Part shown: positions 1 to 14,197 of the stretch, piece after piece | How the letters are laid out: every line of letters begins with the position of its first letter | Position numbering within the stretch: position 1 is the stretch's first letter | Source of the DNA: Diprion similis | Taxonomy: Eukaryota > Arthropoda > Insecta > Hymenoptera > Diprionidae | Length of the DNA: 64,000 nucleotides | Direction of reading: 5' to 3' | NCBI RefSeq assembly: GCF_021155765.1 | Contig: NC_060110.1 | Location: forward strand, 11,841,501-11,905,500 | Position numbers and translations under genes: made by a program | Notes under the pieces: generated by a model | What the model saw: only the letters and a program-made list of their open reading frames with translations | Databases searched by the model: none | Told to the model about the DNA's origin: nothing

Positions 1-3000
1 GAATTCTCTCGCAAAATTACGTCGGAATAGTGCCTTGAGAAATCAATTTCAGCCTTTTTCAGAATCGTCAAAATTTTCGACAAAAATCCAAAGGGGTTAG
101 CCTTAGTTTTTTCTCGATTTTTAGAGCTGAGAATTTTGCGTCTCTGAATCATTTTGTATGACCCTTTCTAGAGTAATTCGACCACCAGGAACTCAAAAAA
201 CACATGCAAAAGAGCGTAGGACCAACAGCAGAAAAATGACGACGAAAATCTGCAGTTTTTCGGCTGTAACTTTCCAGGCGCTGCTCGCAGCATATTGGGA
301 CTGCGCTCAATCGATTTCTCTCGCAAAATTACGTCGGAATAGTGCCTTGAGAAATCAATTCCAGCCTTTTTCAGAATCGTCAAAATTTTCGACAAAAATC
401 CAAAGGGGTTAGCCTTAGTTTTTTCTCGATTTTCGGAGCTGAAAATTTTGCGTTTCCGAATCGATTCGTATGACCCTTTCTAGAGTAATTCGACCACCAG
501 GAACCCAAAAAACACATGCAAAAGAGCCTAGGACCAACAGCAGAGAAATGACGACGGAAATCTGCAGTTTTTCGGCTGTAACTTTCCAGGCGCTGCTCGC
601 AGCGTATTGGGACTGCGCTCAATCGATTTCTCTCGCAAAATTACGTCGGAATAGTGCCTTGAGAAATCAATTCCAGCCTTTTTCAGAATCGTCAAAATTT
701 TCGACAAAAATCCAAAGGGGTTAGCCTTAGTTTTTTCTCGATTTTTAGAGCTGAGAATTTTGCGTCTCTGAATCATTTTGTATGACCCTTTCTAGAGTAA
801 TTCGACCACCAGGAACTCAAAAAACACATGCAAAAGAGCGTAGGACCAACAGCAGAAAAATGACGACGAAAATCTGCAGTTTTTCGGCTGTAACTTTCCA
901 GGCGCTGCTCGCAGCATATTGGGACTGCGCTCAATCGATTTCTCTCGCAAAATTACGTCGGAATAGTGCCTTGAGAAATCAATTCCAGCCTTTTTCAGAA
1001 TCGTCAAAATTTTCGACAAAAATCCAAAGGGGTTAGCCTTAGTTTTTTCTCGATTTTCGGAGCTGAAAATTTTGCGTTTCCGAATCGATTCGTATGACCC
1101 TTTCTAGAGTAATTCGACCACCAGGAACCCAAAAAACACATGCAAAAGAGCGTAGGACCAACAGCAGAGAAATGACGACGGAAATCTGCAGTTTTTCGGC
1201 TGTAACTTTCCAGGCGCTGCTCGCAGCGTATTGGGACTGCGCTCAATCGATTTCTCTCGCAAAATTACGTCGGAATAGTGCCTTGAGAAATCGATTCCAG
1301 CCTTTTTCAGAATCGTCAAAATTTTCGACAAAAATCCAAAGGGGTTAGCCTTAGTTTTTTCTCGATTTTTAGAGCTGAGAATTTTGCGTCTCTGAATCAT
1401 TTTGTATGACCCTTTCTAGAGTAATTCGACCACCAGGAACTCAAAAAACACATGCAAAAGAGCGTAGGACCAACAGCAGAAAAATGACGACGAAAATCTG
1501 CAGTTTTTCGGCTGTAACTTTCCAGGCGCTGCTCGCAGCATATTGGGACTGCGCTCAATCGATTTCTCTCGCAAAATTACGTCGGAATAGTGCCTTGAGA
1601 AATCAATTCCAGCCTTTTGCAGAATTGTCAAAATTTTCGACAAAAATCCAAAGGGGTTAGCCTTAGTTTTTTCTCGATTTTCGGAGCTGAAAATTTTGCG
1701 TTTCCGAATCGATTTGTATGACCCTTTCTAGAGTAATTCGACCACCAGGAACTCAAAAAACACATGCAAAAGAGCGTAGGACCAACAGCAGAGAAATGAC
1801 GACGAAAATCTGCAGTTTTTCGGCTGTAACTTTCCAGGCGCTGCTCGCAGCGTATCGGGACTGCGCTCAATCGATTTCTCTCGCAAAATTACGTCGGAAT
1901 AGTGCCTTGAGAAATCAATTCCAGCCTTTTTCAGAATCGTCAAAATTTTCGACAAAAATCCAAAGGGGTTAGCCTTAGTTTTTTCTCGATTTTCGGAGCT
2001 GAAAATTTTGCGTTTCCGAATCGATTTGTATGACCCTTTCTAGAGTAATTCGACCACCAGGAACTCAAAAAACACATGCAAAAGAGCGTAGGACCAACAG
2101 CAGAGAAATGACGACGAAAATCTGCAGTTTTTCGGCTGTAACTTTCCAGGCGCTGCTCGCAGCGTATCGGGACTGCGCTCAATCGATTTCTCTCGCAAAA
2201 TTACGTCGGAATAGTGCCTTGAGAAATCAATTCCAGCCTTTTTCAGAATCGTCGAAATTTTCGACAAAAATCCAAAGGGGTTAGCCTTAGTTTTTTCTCG
2301 ATTTTTGGAGCTGAAAATTTTGCGTTTCCGAATCGATTTGTATGACCCTTTCTAGAGTAATTCGACCACCAGGAACTCAAAAAACACATGCAAAAGGGCG
2401 TAGGACCAACAGCAGAGAAATGACGACGGAAATCTGCAGTTTTTCGGCTGTAACTTTCCAGGCGCTGCTCGCAGCGTATTGGGACTGCGCTCAATCGATT
2501 TCTCTCGCAAAATTACGTCGGAATAGTGCCTTGAGAAATCAATTCCAGCCTTTTTCAAAATCGTCGAAATTTTCGACAAAAATCCGAAGGGGTTAGCCTT
2601 AGTTTTTTCTCGATTTTTGGAGCTGAAAATTTTGCGTTTCTGAATCGATTTGTATGACCCTTTCTAGAGTAATTCGACCACCAGGAACTCGAAAAACACA
2701 TGCAAAAGAGCGTAGGACCAACAGCAGAGAAATGACGACGGAAATCTGCAGTTTTTCGGCTGTAACTTTCCAGGCGCTGCTCGCAGCGTATCGGGACTGC
2801 GCTCAATCGATTTCTCTCGCAAAATTACGTCGGAATAGTGCCTTGAGAAATCAATACCAGCCTTTTTCAGAATCGTCGAAATTTTCGACAAAAATCCAAA
2901 GGGGTTGGCCTTAGTTTTTTCTCGATTTTTGGAGCTGAAAATTTTGCGTTTTCGAATCGATTTAAATGACCCTTTCTGGAGCAATTCGACCACCAGGAAC

Positions 3001-5600
3001 TCTAAAAACACATGCAAAAGAGCGTAGGACCAACAGCAGAAAAATGACGACGAAAATCTGCAGTTTTTCGGCTGTAACTTTCCAGGCGCTGCTCGCAGCA
3101 TATTGGGACTGCGCTCAATCGATTTCTCTCGCAAAATTCCGTCGGAATAGTGCCTTGAGAAATCAATTCCAGCCTTTTTCAGAATCGTCAAAATTTTCGA
3201 CAAAAATCCAAAGGGGTTAGCCTTAGTTTTTTCTCGATTTTCGGAGCTGAAAATTTTGCGTTTCCGAATCGATTTGTATGACCCTTTCTAGAGTAATTCG
3301 ACCACCAGGAACTCAAAAAACACATGCAAAAGGGCGTAGGACCAACAGCAGAGAAATGACGACGGAAATCTGCAGTTTTTCGGCTGTAACTTTCCAGGCG
3401 CTGCTCGCAGCGTATTGGGACTGCGCTCAATCGATTTCTCTCGCAAAATTACGTCGGAATAGTGCCTTGAGAAATCAATTCCAGCCTTTTTCAAAATCGT
3501 CGGAATTTTCGACAAAAATCCGAAGGGGTTAGCCTCAGTTTTTTCTCGATTTTTTAAGCTGAAAATTTTGCGTTTCTGAATCGATTTGTATGACCCTTTC
3601 TAGAGTAATTCGACCACCAGGAACTCAAAAAACACATGCAAAAGAGCGTAGGACCAACAGCAGAGAAATGACGTCGGAAATCTGCAGTTTTTCGGCTGTA
3701 ACTTTTCAGGCGCTGCTCGCAGCGTATTGGGACTGCGCCTAATCGATTTCTCTCGCAAAATTACGTCGGAATAGTGTCTTGAGAAATCAATTCCAGCCTT
3801 TTTCAGAATCGTCGAAATTTTCGACAAAAATCCAAAGGGGTTAGCCTTAGTTTTTTCTCGATTTTTGGAGCTGAAAATTTTGCGTTTTCGAATCGATTTG
3901 AATGACCCTTTCTGGAGCAATTCAAACACCAGGAACCCAAAAAACACATGCAAAAGAGCGTAGGACCAACAGCAGAGAAATGACGACGGAAATCTGCAGT
4001 TTTTCGGCTGTAACTTTCCAGGCGCTGCTCGCAGCGTATCGGGACTGCGCTCAATCGATTTCTCTCGCAAAATTACGTCGGAATAGTGCCTTGAGAAATC
4101 AATTCCAGCCTTTTTCAGAATCGTCGAAATTTTCGACAAAAATCCAAAGGGGTTAGCCTTAGTTTTTTCTCGATTTTTGGAGCTGAAAATTTTGCGTTTC
4201 CGAATCGATTTGTATGACCCTTTTTAGAGTAATTCGACCACCAGGAACTCCAAAAACACATGCAAAAGAGCGTAGGACCAACAGCAGAGAAATGACGACG
4301 GAAATCTGCAGTTTTTCGGCTGTAACTTTCCAGGCGCTGCTCGCAGCGTATTGGGACTGCGCTCAATCGAATTCTCTCGCAAAATTACGTCGGAATAGTG
4401 CCTTGATAAATCAATTCCAGCCTTTTTCAGAATCGTCAAAATTTTCGACAAAAATCCAAAGGGGTTAGCCTTAGTTTTTTCTCGATTTTCGGAGCTGAAA
4501 ATTTTGCGTTTCCGAATCGATTTGTATGACCCTTTCTAGAGTAATTCGACCACCAGGAACTCAAAAAACACATGCAAAAGAGCGTAGGACCAACAGCAGA
4601 GAAATGACGACGAAAATCTGCAGTTTTTCGGCTGTAACTTTCCAGGCGCTGCTCGCAGCGTATCGGGACTGCGCTCAATCGATTTCTCTCGCAAAATTAC
4701 GTCGGAATAGTGCCTTGAGAAATCAATTCCAGCCTTTTTCAGAATCGTCAAAATTTTCGACAAAAATCCAAAGGGGTTAGCCTTAGTTTTCTCTCGATTT
4801 TCGGAGCTGAAAATTTTGCGTTTCCGAATCGATTTGTATGACCCTTTCTAGAGTAATTCGACCACCAGGAACTCAAAAAACACATGCAAAAGAGCGTAGG
4901 ACCAACAGCAGAGAAATGACGACGAAAATCTGCAGTTTTTCGGCTGTAACTTTCCAGGCGCTGCTCGCAGCGTATCGGGACTGCGCTCAATCGATTTCTC
5001 TCGCAAAATTACGTCGGAATAGTGCCTTGAGAAATCAATTCCAGCCTTTTTCAGAATCGTCGAAATTTTCGACAAAAATCCAAAGGGGTTAGCCTTAGTT
5101 TTTTCTCGATTTTTGGAGCTGAAAATTTTGCGTTTCCGAATCGATTTGTATGACCCTTTCTAGAGTAATTCGACCACCAGGAACTCAAAAAACACATGCA
5201 AAAGGGCGTAGGACCAACAGCAGAGAAATGACGACGGAAATCTGCAGTTTTTCGGCTGTAACTTTCCAGGCGCTGCTCGCAGCGTATTGGGACTGCGCTC
5301 AATCGAATTCTCTCGCAAAATTACGTCGGAATAGTGCCTTGAGAAATCAATTTCAGCCTTTTTCAGAATCGTCAAAATTTTCGACGAAAATCCAAAGGGG
5401 TTAGCCTTAGTTTTTTCTCGATTTTTGGAGCTGAGAATTTTGCGTCTCTGAATCATTTTGTATGACCCTTTCTAGAGTAATTCGACCACCAGGAACTCAA
5501 AAAACACATGCAAAAGAGCGTAGGACCAACAGCAGAAGAATGACGACGAAAATCTGCAGTTTTTCGGCTGTAACTTTCCAGGCGCTGCTCGCAGCATATT

Positions 5601-7245
5601 GGGACTGCGCTCAATCGATTTCTCTCGCAAAATTACGTCGGAATAGTGCCTTGAGAAATCAATTCCAGCCTTTTTCAGAATCGTCAAAATTTTCGACAAA
5701 AATCCAAAGGGGTTAGCCTTAGTTTTTTCTCGATTTTCGGGGCTGAAAATTTTGCGTTTCCGAATCGATTCGTATGACCCTTTCTAGAGTGATTCGACCA
5801 CCAGGAACTCAAAAAACACATGCAAAAGAGCGTAGGACCAACAGCAGAGAAATGACGACGAAAATCTGCAGTTTTTCGGCTGTAACTTTCCAGACGCTGC
5901 TCGCAGCGTATCGGGACTGCGCTCAATCGATTTCTCTCGCAAAATTACGTCGGAATAGTGCCTTGAGAAATCAATTCCAGCCTTTTTCAGAATCGTCGAA
6001 ATTTTCGACAAAAATCCAAAGGGGTTGGCCTTAGTTTTTTCTCGATTTTTGGAGCTGAAAATTTTGCGTTTTCGAATCGATTAAAATGACCCTTTCTGGA
6101 GCAATTCGACCACCAGGAACCCAAAAAACACATGCAAAAGAGCGTAGGACCAACAGCAGAGAAATGACGACGGAAATCTGCAGTTTTTCGGCTGTAACTT
6201 TCCAGGCGCTGCTCGCAGCGTATTGGGACTGCGCTCAATCGATTTCTCTCGCAAAATTACGTCGGAATAGTGCCTTGAGAAATCAATTCCAGCCTTTTTC
6301 AGAATCGTCAAAATTTTCGACAAAAATCCAAAGGGGTTAGCCTTAGTTTTTTCTCGATTTTTAGAGCTGAGAATTTTGCGTCTCTGAATCATTTTGTATG
6401 ATCCTTTCTAGAGTAATTCGACCACCAGGAACTCAAAAAACACATGCAAAAGAGCGTAGGACCAACAGCAGAAAAATGACGACGAAAATCTGCAGTTTTT
6501 CGGCTGTAACTTTCCAGGCGCTGCTCGCAGCGTATTGGGACTGCGCTCAATCGATTTCTCTCGCAAAATTACGTCGGAATAGTGCCTTGAGAAATCAATT
6601 CCAGCCTTTTTCAGAATCGTCAAAATTTTCGACAAAAATCCAAAGGGATTAGCCTTAGTTTTTTCTCGATTTTCGGAGCTGAAAATTTTGCGTTTCCGAA
6701 TCGATTTGTATGACCCTTTCTAGAGTAATTCGACCACCAGGAACTCAAAAAACACATGCAAAAGAGCGTAGGACCAACAGCCGAAAAATGACGACGAAAA
6801 TCTGCAGTTTTTCGGCTGTAACTTTCCAGGCGCTGCTCGCAGCATATTGGGACTGCGCTCAATCGATTTCTCTCGCAAAATTACGTCGGAATAGTGCCTT
6901 GAGAAATCAATTCCAGCCTTTTTCAGAATCGTCAAAATTTTCGACAAAAATCCAAAGGGATTAGCCTTAGTTTTTTCTCGATTTTCGGAGCTGAAAATTT
7001 TGCGTTTCCGAATCGATTTGTATGACCCTTTCTAGAGTAATTCGACCACCAGGAACTCAAAAAACACATGCAAAAGAGCGTAGGACCAACAGCAGAGAAA
7101 TGACGAAGAAAATCTGCAGTTTTTCGGCTGTAACTTTCCAGGCGCTGCTCGCAGCGTATCGGGACTGCGCTCAATCGATTTCTCTCGCAAAATTACGTCG
7201 GAATAGTGCCTTGAGAAATCAATTCCAGCCTTTTTCAGAATCGTC
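5601..7245 (+). repeat. Five-monomer higher-order unit, copy 1 (1,560-bp period)
   Basis: This stretch matches the sequence 1,560 bp (5 x 312) downstream without a difference that I could find. Private marker substitutions prove the pairing: TCGGGGCTG at 5,737, ATGATCC at 6,398, CAGCCGAAAA at 6,778 and TGACGAAGAAA at 7,101. Upstream of about 5,600 the match stops (GCATATT here against GCGTATC in the other copy). The last 85 bases overlap the start of copy 2, as expected for a tandem duplication by unequal exchange. Confidence 0.9.
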
Positions 7246-8805
7246 AAAATTTTCGACAAAAATCCAAAGGGGTTAGCCTTAGTTTTTTCTCGATTTTCGG
7301 GGCTGAAAATTTTGCGTTTCCGAATCGATTCGTATGACCCTTTCTAGAGTGATTCGACCACCAGGAACTCAAAAAACACATGCAAAAGAGCGTAGGACCA
7401 ACAGCAGAGAAATGACGACGAAAATCTGCAGTTTTTCGGCTGTAACTTTCCAGACGCTGCTCGCAGCGTATCGGGACTGCGCTCAATCGATTTCTCTCGC
7501 AAAATTACGTCGGAATAGTGCCTTGAGAAATCAATTCCAGCCTTTTTCAGAATCGTCGAAATTTTCGACAAAAATCCAAAGGGGTTGGCCTTAGTTTTTT
7601 CTCGATTTTTGGAGCTGAAAATTTTGCGTTTTCGAATCGATTAAAATGACCCTTTCTGGAGCAATTCGACCACCAGGAACCCAAAAAACACATGCAAAAG
7701 AGCGTAGGACCAACAGCAGAGAAATGACGACGGAAATCTGCAGTTTTTCGGCTGTAACTTTCCAGGCGCTGCTCGCAGCGTATTGGGACTGCGCTCAATC
7801 GATTTCTCTCGCAAAATTACGTCGGAATAGTGCCTTGAGAAATCAATTCCAGCCTTTTTCAGAATCGTCAAAATTTTCGACAAAAATCCAAAGGGGTTAG
7901 CCTTAGTTTTTTCTCGATTTTTAGAGCTGAGAATTTTGCGTCTCTGAATCATTTTGTATGATCCTTTCTAGAGTAATTCGACCACCAGGAACTCAAAAAA
8001 CACATGCAAAAGAGCGTAGGACCAACAGCAGAAAAATGACGACGAAAATCTGCAGTTTTTCGGCTGTAACTTTCCAGGCGCTGCTCGCAGCGTATTGGGA
8101 CTGCGCTCAATCGATTTCTCTCGCAAAATTACGTCGGAATAGTGCCTTGAGAAATCAATTCCAGCCTTTTTCAGAATCGTCAAAATTTTCGACAAAAATC
8201 CAAAGGGATTAGCCTTAGTTTTTTCTCGATTTTCGGAGCTGAAAATTTTGCGTTTCCGAATCGATTTGTATGACCCTTTCTAGAGTAATTCGACCACCAG
8301 GAACTCAAAAAACACATGCAAAAGAGCGTAGGACCAACAGCCGAAAAATGACGACGAAAATCTGCAGTTTTTCGGCTGTAACTTTCCAGGCGCTGCTCGC
8401 AGCATATTGGGACTGCGCTCAATCGATTTCTCTCGCAAAATTACGTCGGAATAGTGCCTTGAGAAATCAATTCCAGCCTTTTTCAGAATCGTCAAAATTT
8501 TCGACAAAAATCCAAAGGGATTAGCCTTAGTTTTTTCTCGATTTTCGGAGCTGAAAATTTTGCGTTTCCGAATCGATTTGTATGACCCTTTCTAGAGTAA
8601 TTCGACCACCAGGAACTCAAAAAACACATGCAAAAGAGCGTAGGACCAACAGCAGAGAAATGACGAAGAAAATCTGCAGTTTTTCGGCTGTAACTTTCCA
8701 GGCGCTGCTCGCAGCGTATCGGGACTGCGCTCAATCGATTTCTCTCGCAAAATTACGTCGGAATAGTGCCTTGAGAAATCAATTCCAGCCTTTTTCAGAA
8801 TCGTC
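7161..8805 (+). repeat. Five-monomer higher-order unit, copy 2
   Basis: Second copy of the 1,560-bp block. It carries the same private markers shifted by 1,560 (7,297; 7,958; 8,338; 8,661). The identity ends at 8,806, where this copy has the GTCGAAATT form of a variable site and the first copy has GTCAAAATT. The lack of differences over more than 1.6 kb indicates a very recent duplication or recent conversion. Confidence 0.9.
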
Positions 8806-11800
8806 GAAATTTTCGACAAAAATCCAAAGGGGTTAGCCTTAGTTTTTTCTCGATTTTTGGAGCTGAAAATTTTGCGTTTCCGAATCGATTTGTATGACCC
8901 TTTCTAGAGTAATTCGACCACCAGGAACTCAAAAAACACATGCAAAAGGGCGTAGGACCAACAGCAGAGAAATGACGACGGAAATCTGCAGTTTTTCGGC
9001 TGTAACTTTCCAGGCGCTGCTCGCAGCGTATTGGGACTGCGCTCAATCGATTTCTCTCGCAAAATTACGTCGGAATAGTGCCTTGAGAAATCAATTCCAG
9101 CCTTTTTCAAAATCGTCGAAATTTTCGACAAAAATCCGAAGGGGTTAGCCTTAGTTTTTTCTCGATTTTTGGAGCTGAAAATTTTGCGTTTCTGAATCGA
9201 TTTGTATGACCCTTTCTAGAGTAATTCGACCACCAGGAACTCGAAAAACACATGCAAAAGAGCGTAGGACCAACAGCAGAGAAATGACGACGGAAATCTG
9301 CAGTTTTTCGGCTGTAACTTTCCAGGCGCTGCTCGCAGCGTATCGGGACTGCGCTCAATCGATTTCTCTCGCAAAATTACGTCGGAATAGTGCCTTGCGA
9401 AATCAATACCAGCCTTTTTCAGAATCGTCGAAATTTTCGACAAAAATCCAAAGGGGTTAGCCTTAGTTTTTTCTCGATTTTCGGAGCTGAAAATTTTGCG
9501 TTTCTGAATCGATTTGTATGACCCTTACTAGAGTAATTCGACCACCAGGAACTCGAAAAACACATGCAAAAGAGCGTAGGACCAACAGCAGAGAAATGAC
9601 GACGGAAATCTGCAGTTTTTCGGCTGTAACTTTCCAGGCGCTGCTCGCGGCGTATCGGGACTGCGCTCAATCGATTTCTCTCGCAAAATTACGTCGGAAT
9701 AGTGCCTTGAGAAATCAATACCAGCCTTTTTCAGAATCGTCGAAATTTTCGACAAAAATCCAAAGGGGTTAGCCTTAGTTTTTTCTCGATTTTTGGAGCT
9801 GAAAATTTTGCGTTTTCGAATCGATTGAAATGACCCTTTCTAGAGTAATTCGACCACCAGGAACTCAAAAAACACATGCAAAAGAGCGTAGGACCAACAG
9901 CAGAGAAATGACGACGGAAATCTGCAGTTTTTCGGCTGTAACTTTCCAGGCGCTGCTCGCAGCGTATTGGGACTGCGCTCAATCGATTTCTCTCGCAAAA
10001 TTACGTCGGAATAGTGCCTTGAGAAATCAATTCCAGCCTTTTTCAGAATCGTCAAAATTTTCGACAAAAATCCAAAGGGGTTAGCCTTAGTTATTTCTCG
10101 ATTTTTAGAGCTGAGAATTTTGCGTCTCTGAATCATTTTGTATGACCCTTTCTAGAGTAATTCGACCACCAGGAACTCAAAAAACACATGCAAAAGAGCG
10201 TAGGACCAACAGCAGAAAAATGACGACGAAAATCTGCAGTTTTTCGGCTGTAACTTTTTAGGCGCTGCTCGCAGCGTATTGGGACTGCGCTCAATCGATT
10301 TCTCTCGCAAAATTACGTCGGAATAGTGTCTTGAGAAATCAATTCCAGCCTTTTTCAGAATCGTCAAAATTTTCGACAAAAATCCAAAGGGATTAGCCTT
10401 AGTTTTTTCTCGATTTTCGGAGCTAAAAATTTTGCGTTTCCGAATCGATTTGTATGACCCTTTCTAGAGTAATTCGACCACCAGGAACTCAAAAAACACA
10501 TGCAAAAGAGCGTAGGACCAACAGCAGAAAAATGACGACGAAAATCTGCAGTTTTTCGGCTGTAACTTTCCAGGCGCTGCTCGCAGCATATTGGGACTGC
10601 GCTCAATCGATTTCTCTCGCAAAATTACGTCGGAATAGTGCCTTGAGAAATCAATTCCAGCCTTTTTCAGAATCGTCAAAATTTTCGACAAAAATCCAAA
10701 GGGATTAGCCTTAGTTTTTTCTCGATTTTCGGAGCTGAAAATTTTGCGTTACCGAATCGATTTGTATGACCCTTTCTAGAGTAATTCGACCACCAGGAAC
10801 TCAAAAAACACATGCAAAAGGGCGTAGGACCAACAGCAGAGAAATGACGACGGAAATCTGCAGTTTTTCGGCTGTAACTTTCCAGGCGCTGCTCGCAGCG
10901 TATTGGGACTGCGCTCAATCGAATTCTCTCGCAAAATTACGTCGGAATAGTGCCTTGAGAAATCAATTTCAGCCTTTTTCAGAATCGTCAAAATTTTCGA
11001 CGAAAATCCAAAGGGGTTAGCCTTAGTTTTTTCTCGATTTTTGGAGCTGAGAATTTTGCGTCTCTGAATCATTTTGTATGACCCTTTCTAGAGTAATTCG
11101 ACCACCAGGAACTCAAAAAACACATGCAAAAGAGCGTAGGACCAACAGCAGAGAAATGACGACGGAAATCTGCAGTTTTTCGGCTGTAACTTTCCAGGCG
11201 CTGCTCGCAGCGTATCGGGACTGCGCTCAATCGATTTCTCTCGCAAAATTACGTCGGAATAGTGCCTTGAGAAATCAATACCAGCCTTTTTCAGAATCGT
11301 CGAAATTTTCGACAAAAATCCAAAGGGGTTAGCCTTAGTTTTTTCTCGATTTTTGGAGCTGAAAATTTTGCGTTTTCGAATCGATTTAAATGACCCTTTC
11401 TAGAGTAATTCGACCACCAGGAACTCAAAAAACACATGCAAAAGAGCGTAGGACCAACAGCAGAGAAATGACGACGGAAATCTGCAGTTTTTCGGCTGTA
11501 ACTTTCCAGGCGCTGCTCGCAGCGTATTGGGACTGCGCTCAATCGATTTCTCTCGCAAAATTACGTCGGAATAGTGCCTTGAGAAATCAATTCCAGCCTT
11601 TTTCAGAATCGTCAAAATTTTCGACAAAAATCCAAAGGGGTTAGCCTTAGTTATTTCTCGATTTTTAGAGCTGAGAATTTTGCGTCTCTGAATCATTTTG
11701 TATGACCCTTTCTAGAGTAATTCGACCACCAGGAACTCAAAAAACACATGCAAAAGAGCGTAGGACCAACAGCAGAAAAATGACGACGAAAATCTGCAGT

Positions 11801-14197
11801 TTTTCGGCTGTAACTTTTTAGGCGCTGCTCGCAGCGTATTGGGACTGCGCTCAATCGATTTCTCTCGCAAAATTACGTCGGAATAGTGCCTTGCGAAATC
11901 AATACCAGCCTTTTTCAGAATCGTCGAAATTTTCGACAAAAATCCAAAGGGGTTAGCCTTAGTTTTTTCTCGATTTTCGGAGCTGAAAATTTTGCGTTTC
12001 CGAATCGATTTGTATGACCCTTTCTAGAGTAATTCGACCACCAGGAACTCAAAAAACACATGCAAAAGAGCGTAGGACCAACAGCAGAGAAATGACGACG
12101 AAAATCTGCAGTTTTTCGGCTGTAACTTTCCAGGCGCTGCTCGCAGCGTATCGGGACTGCGCTCAATCGATTTCTCTCGCAAAATTACGTCGGAATAGTG
12201 CCTTGAGAAATCAATTCCAGCCTTTTTCAGAATCGTCGAAATTTTCGACAAAAATCCAAAGGGGTTAGCCTTAGTTTTTTCTCGATTTTTGGAGCTGAAA
12301 ATTTTGCGTTTCCGAATCGATTTGTATGACCCTTTCTAGAGTAATTCGACCACCAGGAACTCAAAAAACACATGCAAAAGGGCGTAGGACCAACAGCAGA
12401 GAAATGACGACGGAAATCTGCAGTTTTTCGGCTGTAACTTTCCAGGCGCTGCTCGCAGCGTATTGGGACTGCGCTCAATCGATTTCTCTCGCAAAATTAC
12501 GTCGGAATAGTGCCTTGAGAAATCAATTCCAGCCTTTTTCAAAATCGTCGAAATTTTCGACAAAAATCCGAAGGGGTTAGCCTTAGTTTTTTCTCGATTT
12601 TTGGAGCTGAAAATTTTGCGTTTCTGAATCGATTTGTATGACCCTTTCTAGAGTAATTCGACCACCAGGAACTCGAAAAACACATGCAAAAGAGCGTAGG
12701 ACCAACAGCAGAGAAATGACGACGGAAATCTGCAGTTTTTCGGCTGTAACTTTCCAGGCGCTGCTCGCAGCGTATCGGGACTGCGCTCAATCGATTTCTC
12801 TCGCAAAATTACGTCGGAATAGTGCCTTGCGAAATCAATACCAGCCTTTTTCAGAATCGTCGAAATTTTCGACAAAAATCCAAAGGGGTTAGCCTTAGTT
12901 TTTTCTCGATTTTCGGAGCTGAAAATTTTGCGTTTCTGAATCGATTTGTATGACCCTTACTAGAGTAATTCGACCACCAGGAACTCGAAAAACACATGCA
13001 AAAGAGCGTAGGACCAACAGCAGAGAAATGACGACGGAAATCTGCAGTTTTTCGGCTGTAACTTTCCAGGTTCTGCTCGCAGCGTATCGGGACTGCGCTC
13101 AATCGATTTCTCTCGCAAAATTACGTCGGAATAGTGCCTTGAGAAATCAATACCAGCCTTTTTCAGAATCGTCGAAATTTTCGACAAAAATCCAAAGGGG
13201 TTAGCCTTAGTTTTTTCTCGATTTTTGGAGCTGAAAATTTTGCGTTTTCGAATCGATTCAAATGACCCTTTCTAGAGTAATTCGACCACCAGGAACTCAA
13301 AAAACACATGCAAAAGAGCGTAGGACCAACAGCAGAGAAATGACGACGGAAATCTGCAGTTTTTCGGCTGTAACTTTCCAGGCGCTGCTCGCAGCGTATT
13401 GGGACTGCGCTCAATCGATTTCCCTCGCAAAATTACGTCGGAATAGTGCCTTGAGAATTCAATTCTAGCCTTTTTCAGAATCGTCAAAATTTTCGACAAA
13501 AATCCAAAGGGGTTAGCCTTAGTTTTTTCTCGATTTTTAGAGCTGAGAATTTTGCGTCTCTGAATCATTTTGTATGACCCTTTCTAGAGTAATTCGACCA
13601 CCAGGAACTCAAAAAACACATGCAAAAGAGCGTAGGACCAACAGCAGAAAAATGACGACGAAAATCTGCAGTTTTTCGGCTGTAACTTTCCAGGCGCTGC
13701 TCGCAGCATATTGGGACTGCGCTCAATTGATTTCTCTCGCAAAATTACGTCGGAATAGTGCCTTGCGAAATCAATTCCAGCCTTTTTCAGAATCGTCAAA
13801 ATTTTCGACAAAAATCCAAAGGGGTTAGCCTTAGTTTTTTTTCGATTTTCGGAGCTGAAAATTTTGCGTTTCCGAATCGATTTGTATGACCCTTTCTAGA
13901 GTAATTCGACCACCAGGAACTCAAAAAACACATGCAAAAGAGCGTAGGACCAACAGCAGAGAAATGACGACGAAAATCTGCAGTTTTTCGGCTGTAACTT
14001 TCCAGGCGCTGCTCGCAGCGTATCGGGACTGCGCTCAATCGATTTCTCTCGCAAAATTACGTCGGAATAGTGCCTTGAGAAATCAATTCCAGCCTTTTTC
14101 AGAATCGTCGAAATTTTCGACAAAAATCCAAAGGGGTTAGCCTTAGTTTTTTCTCGATTTTTGGAGCTGAAAATTTTGCGTTTCCGAATCGATTTGT

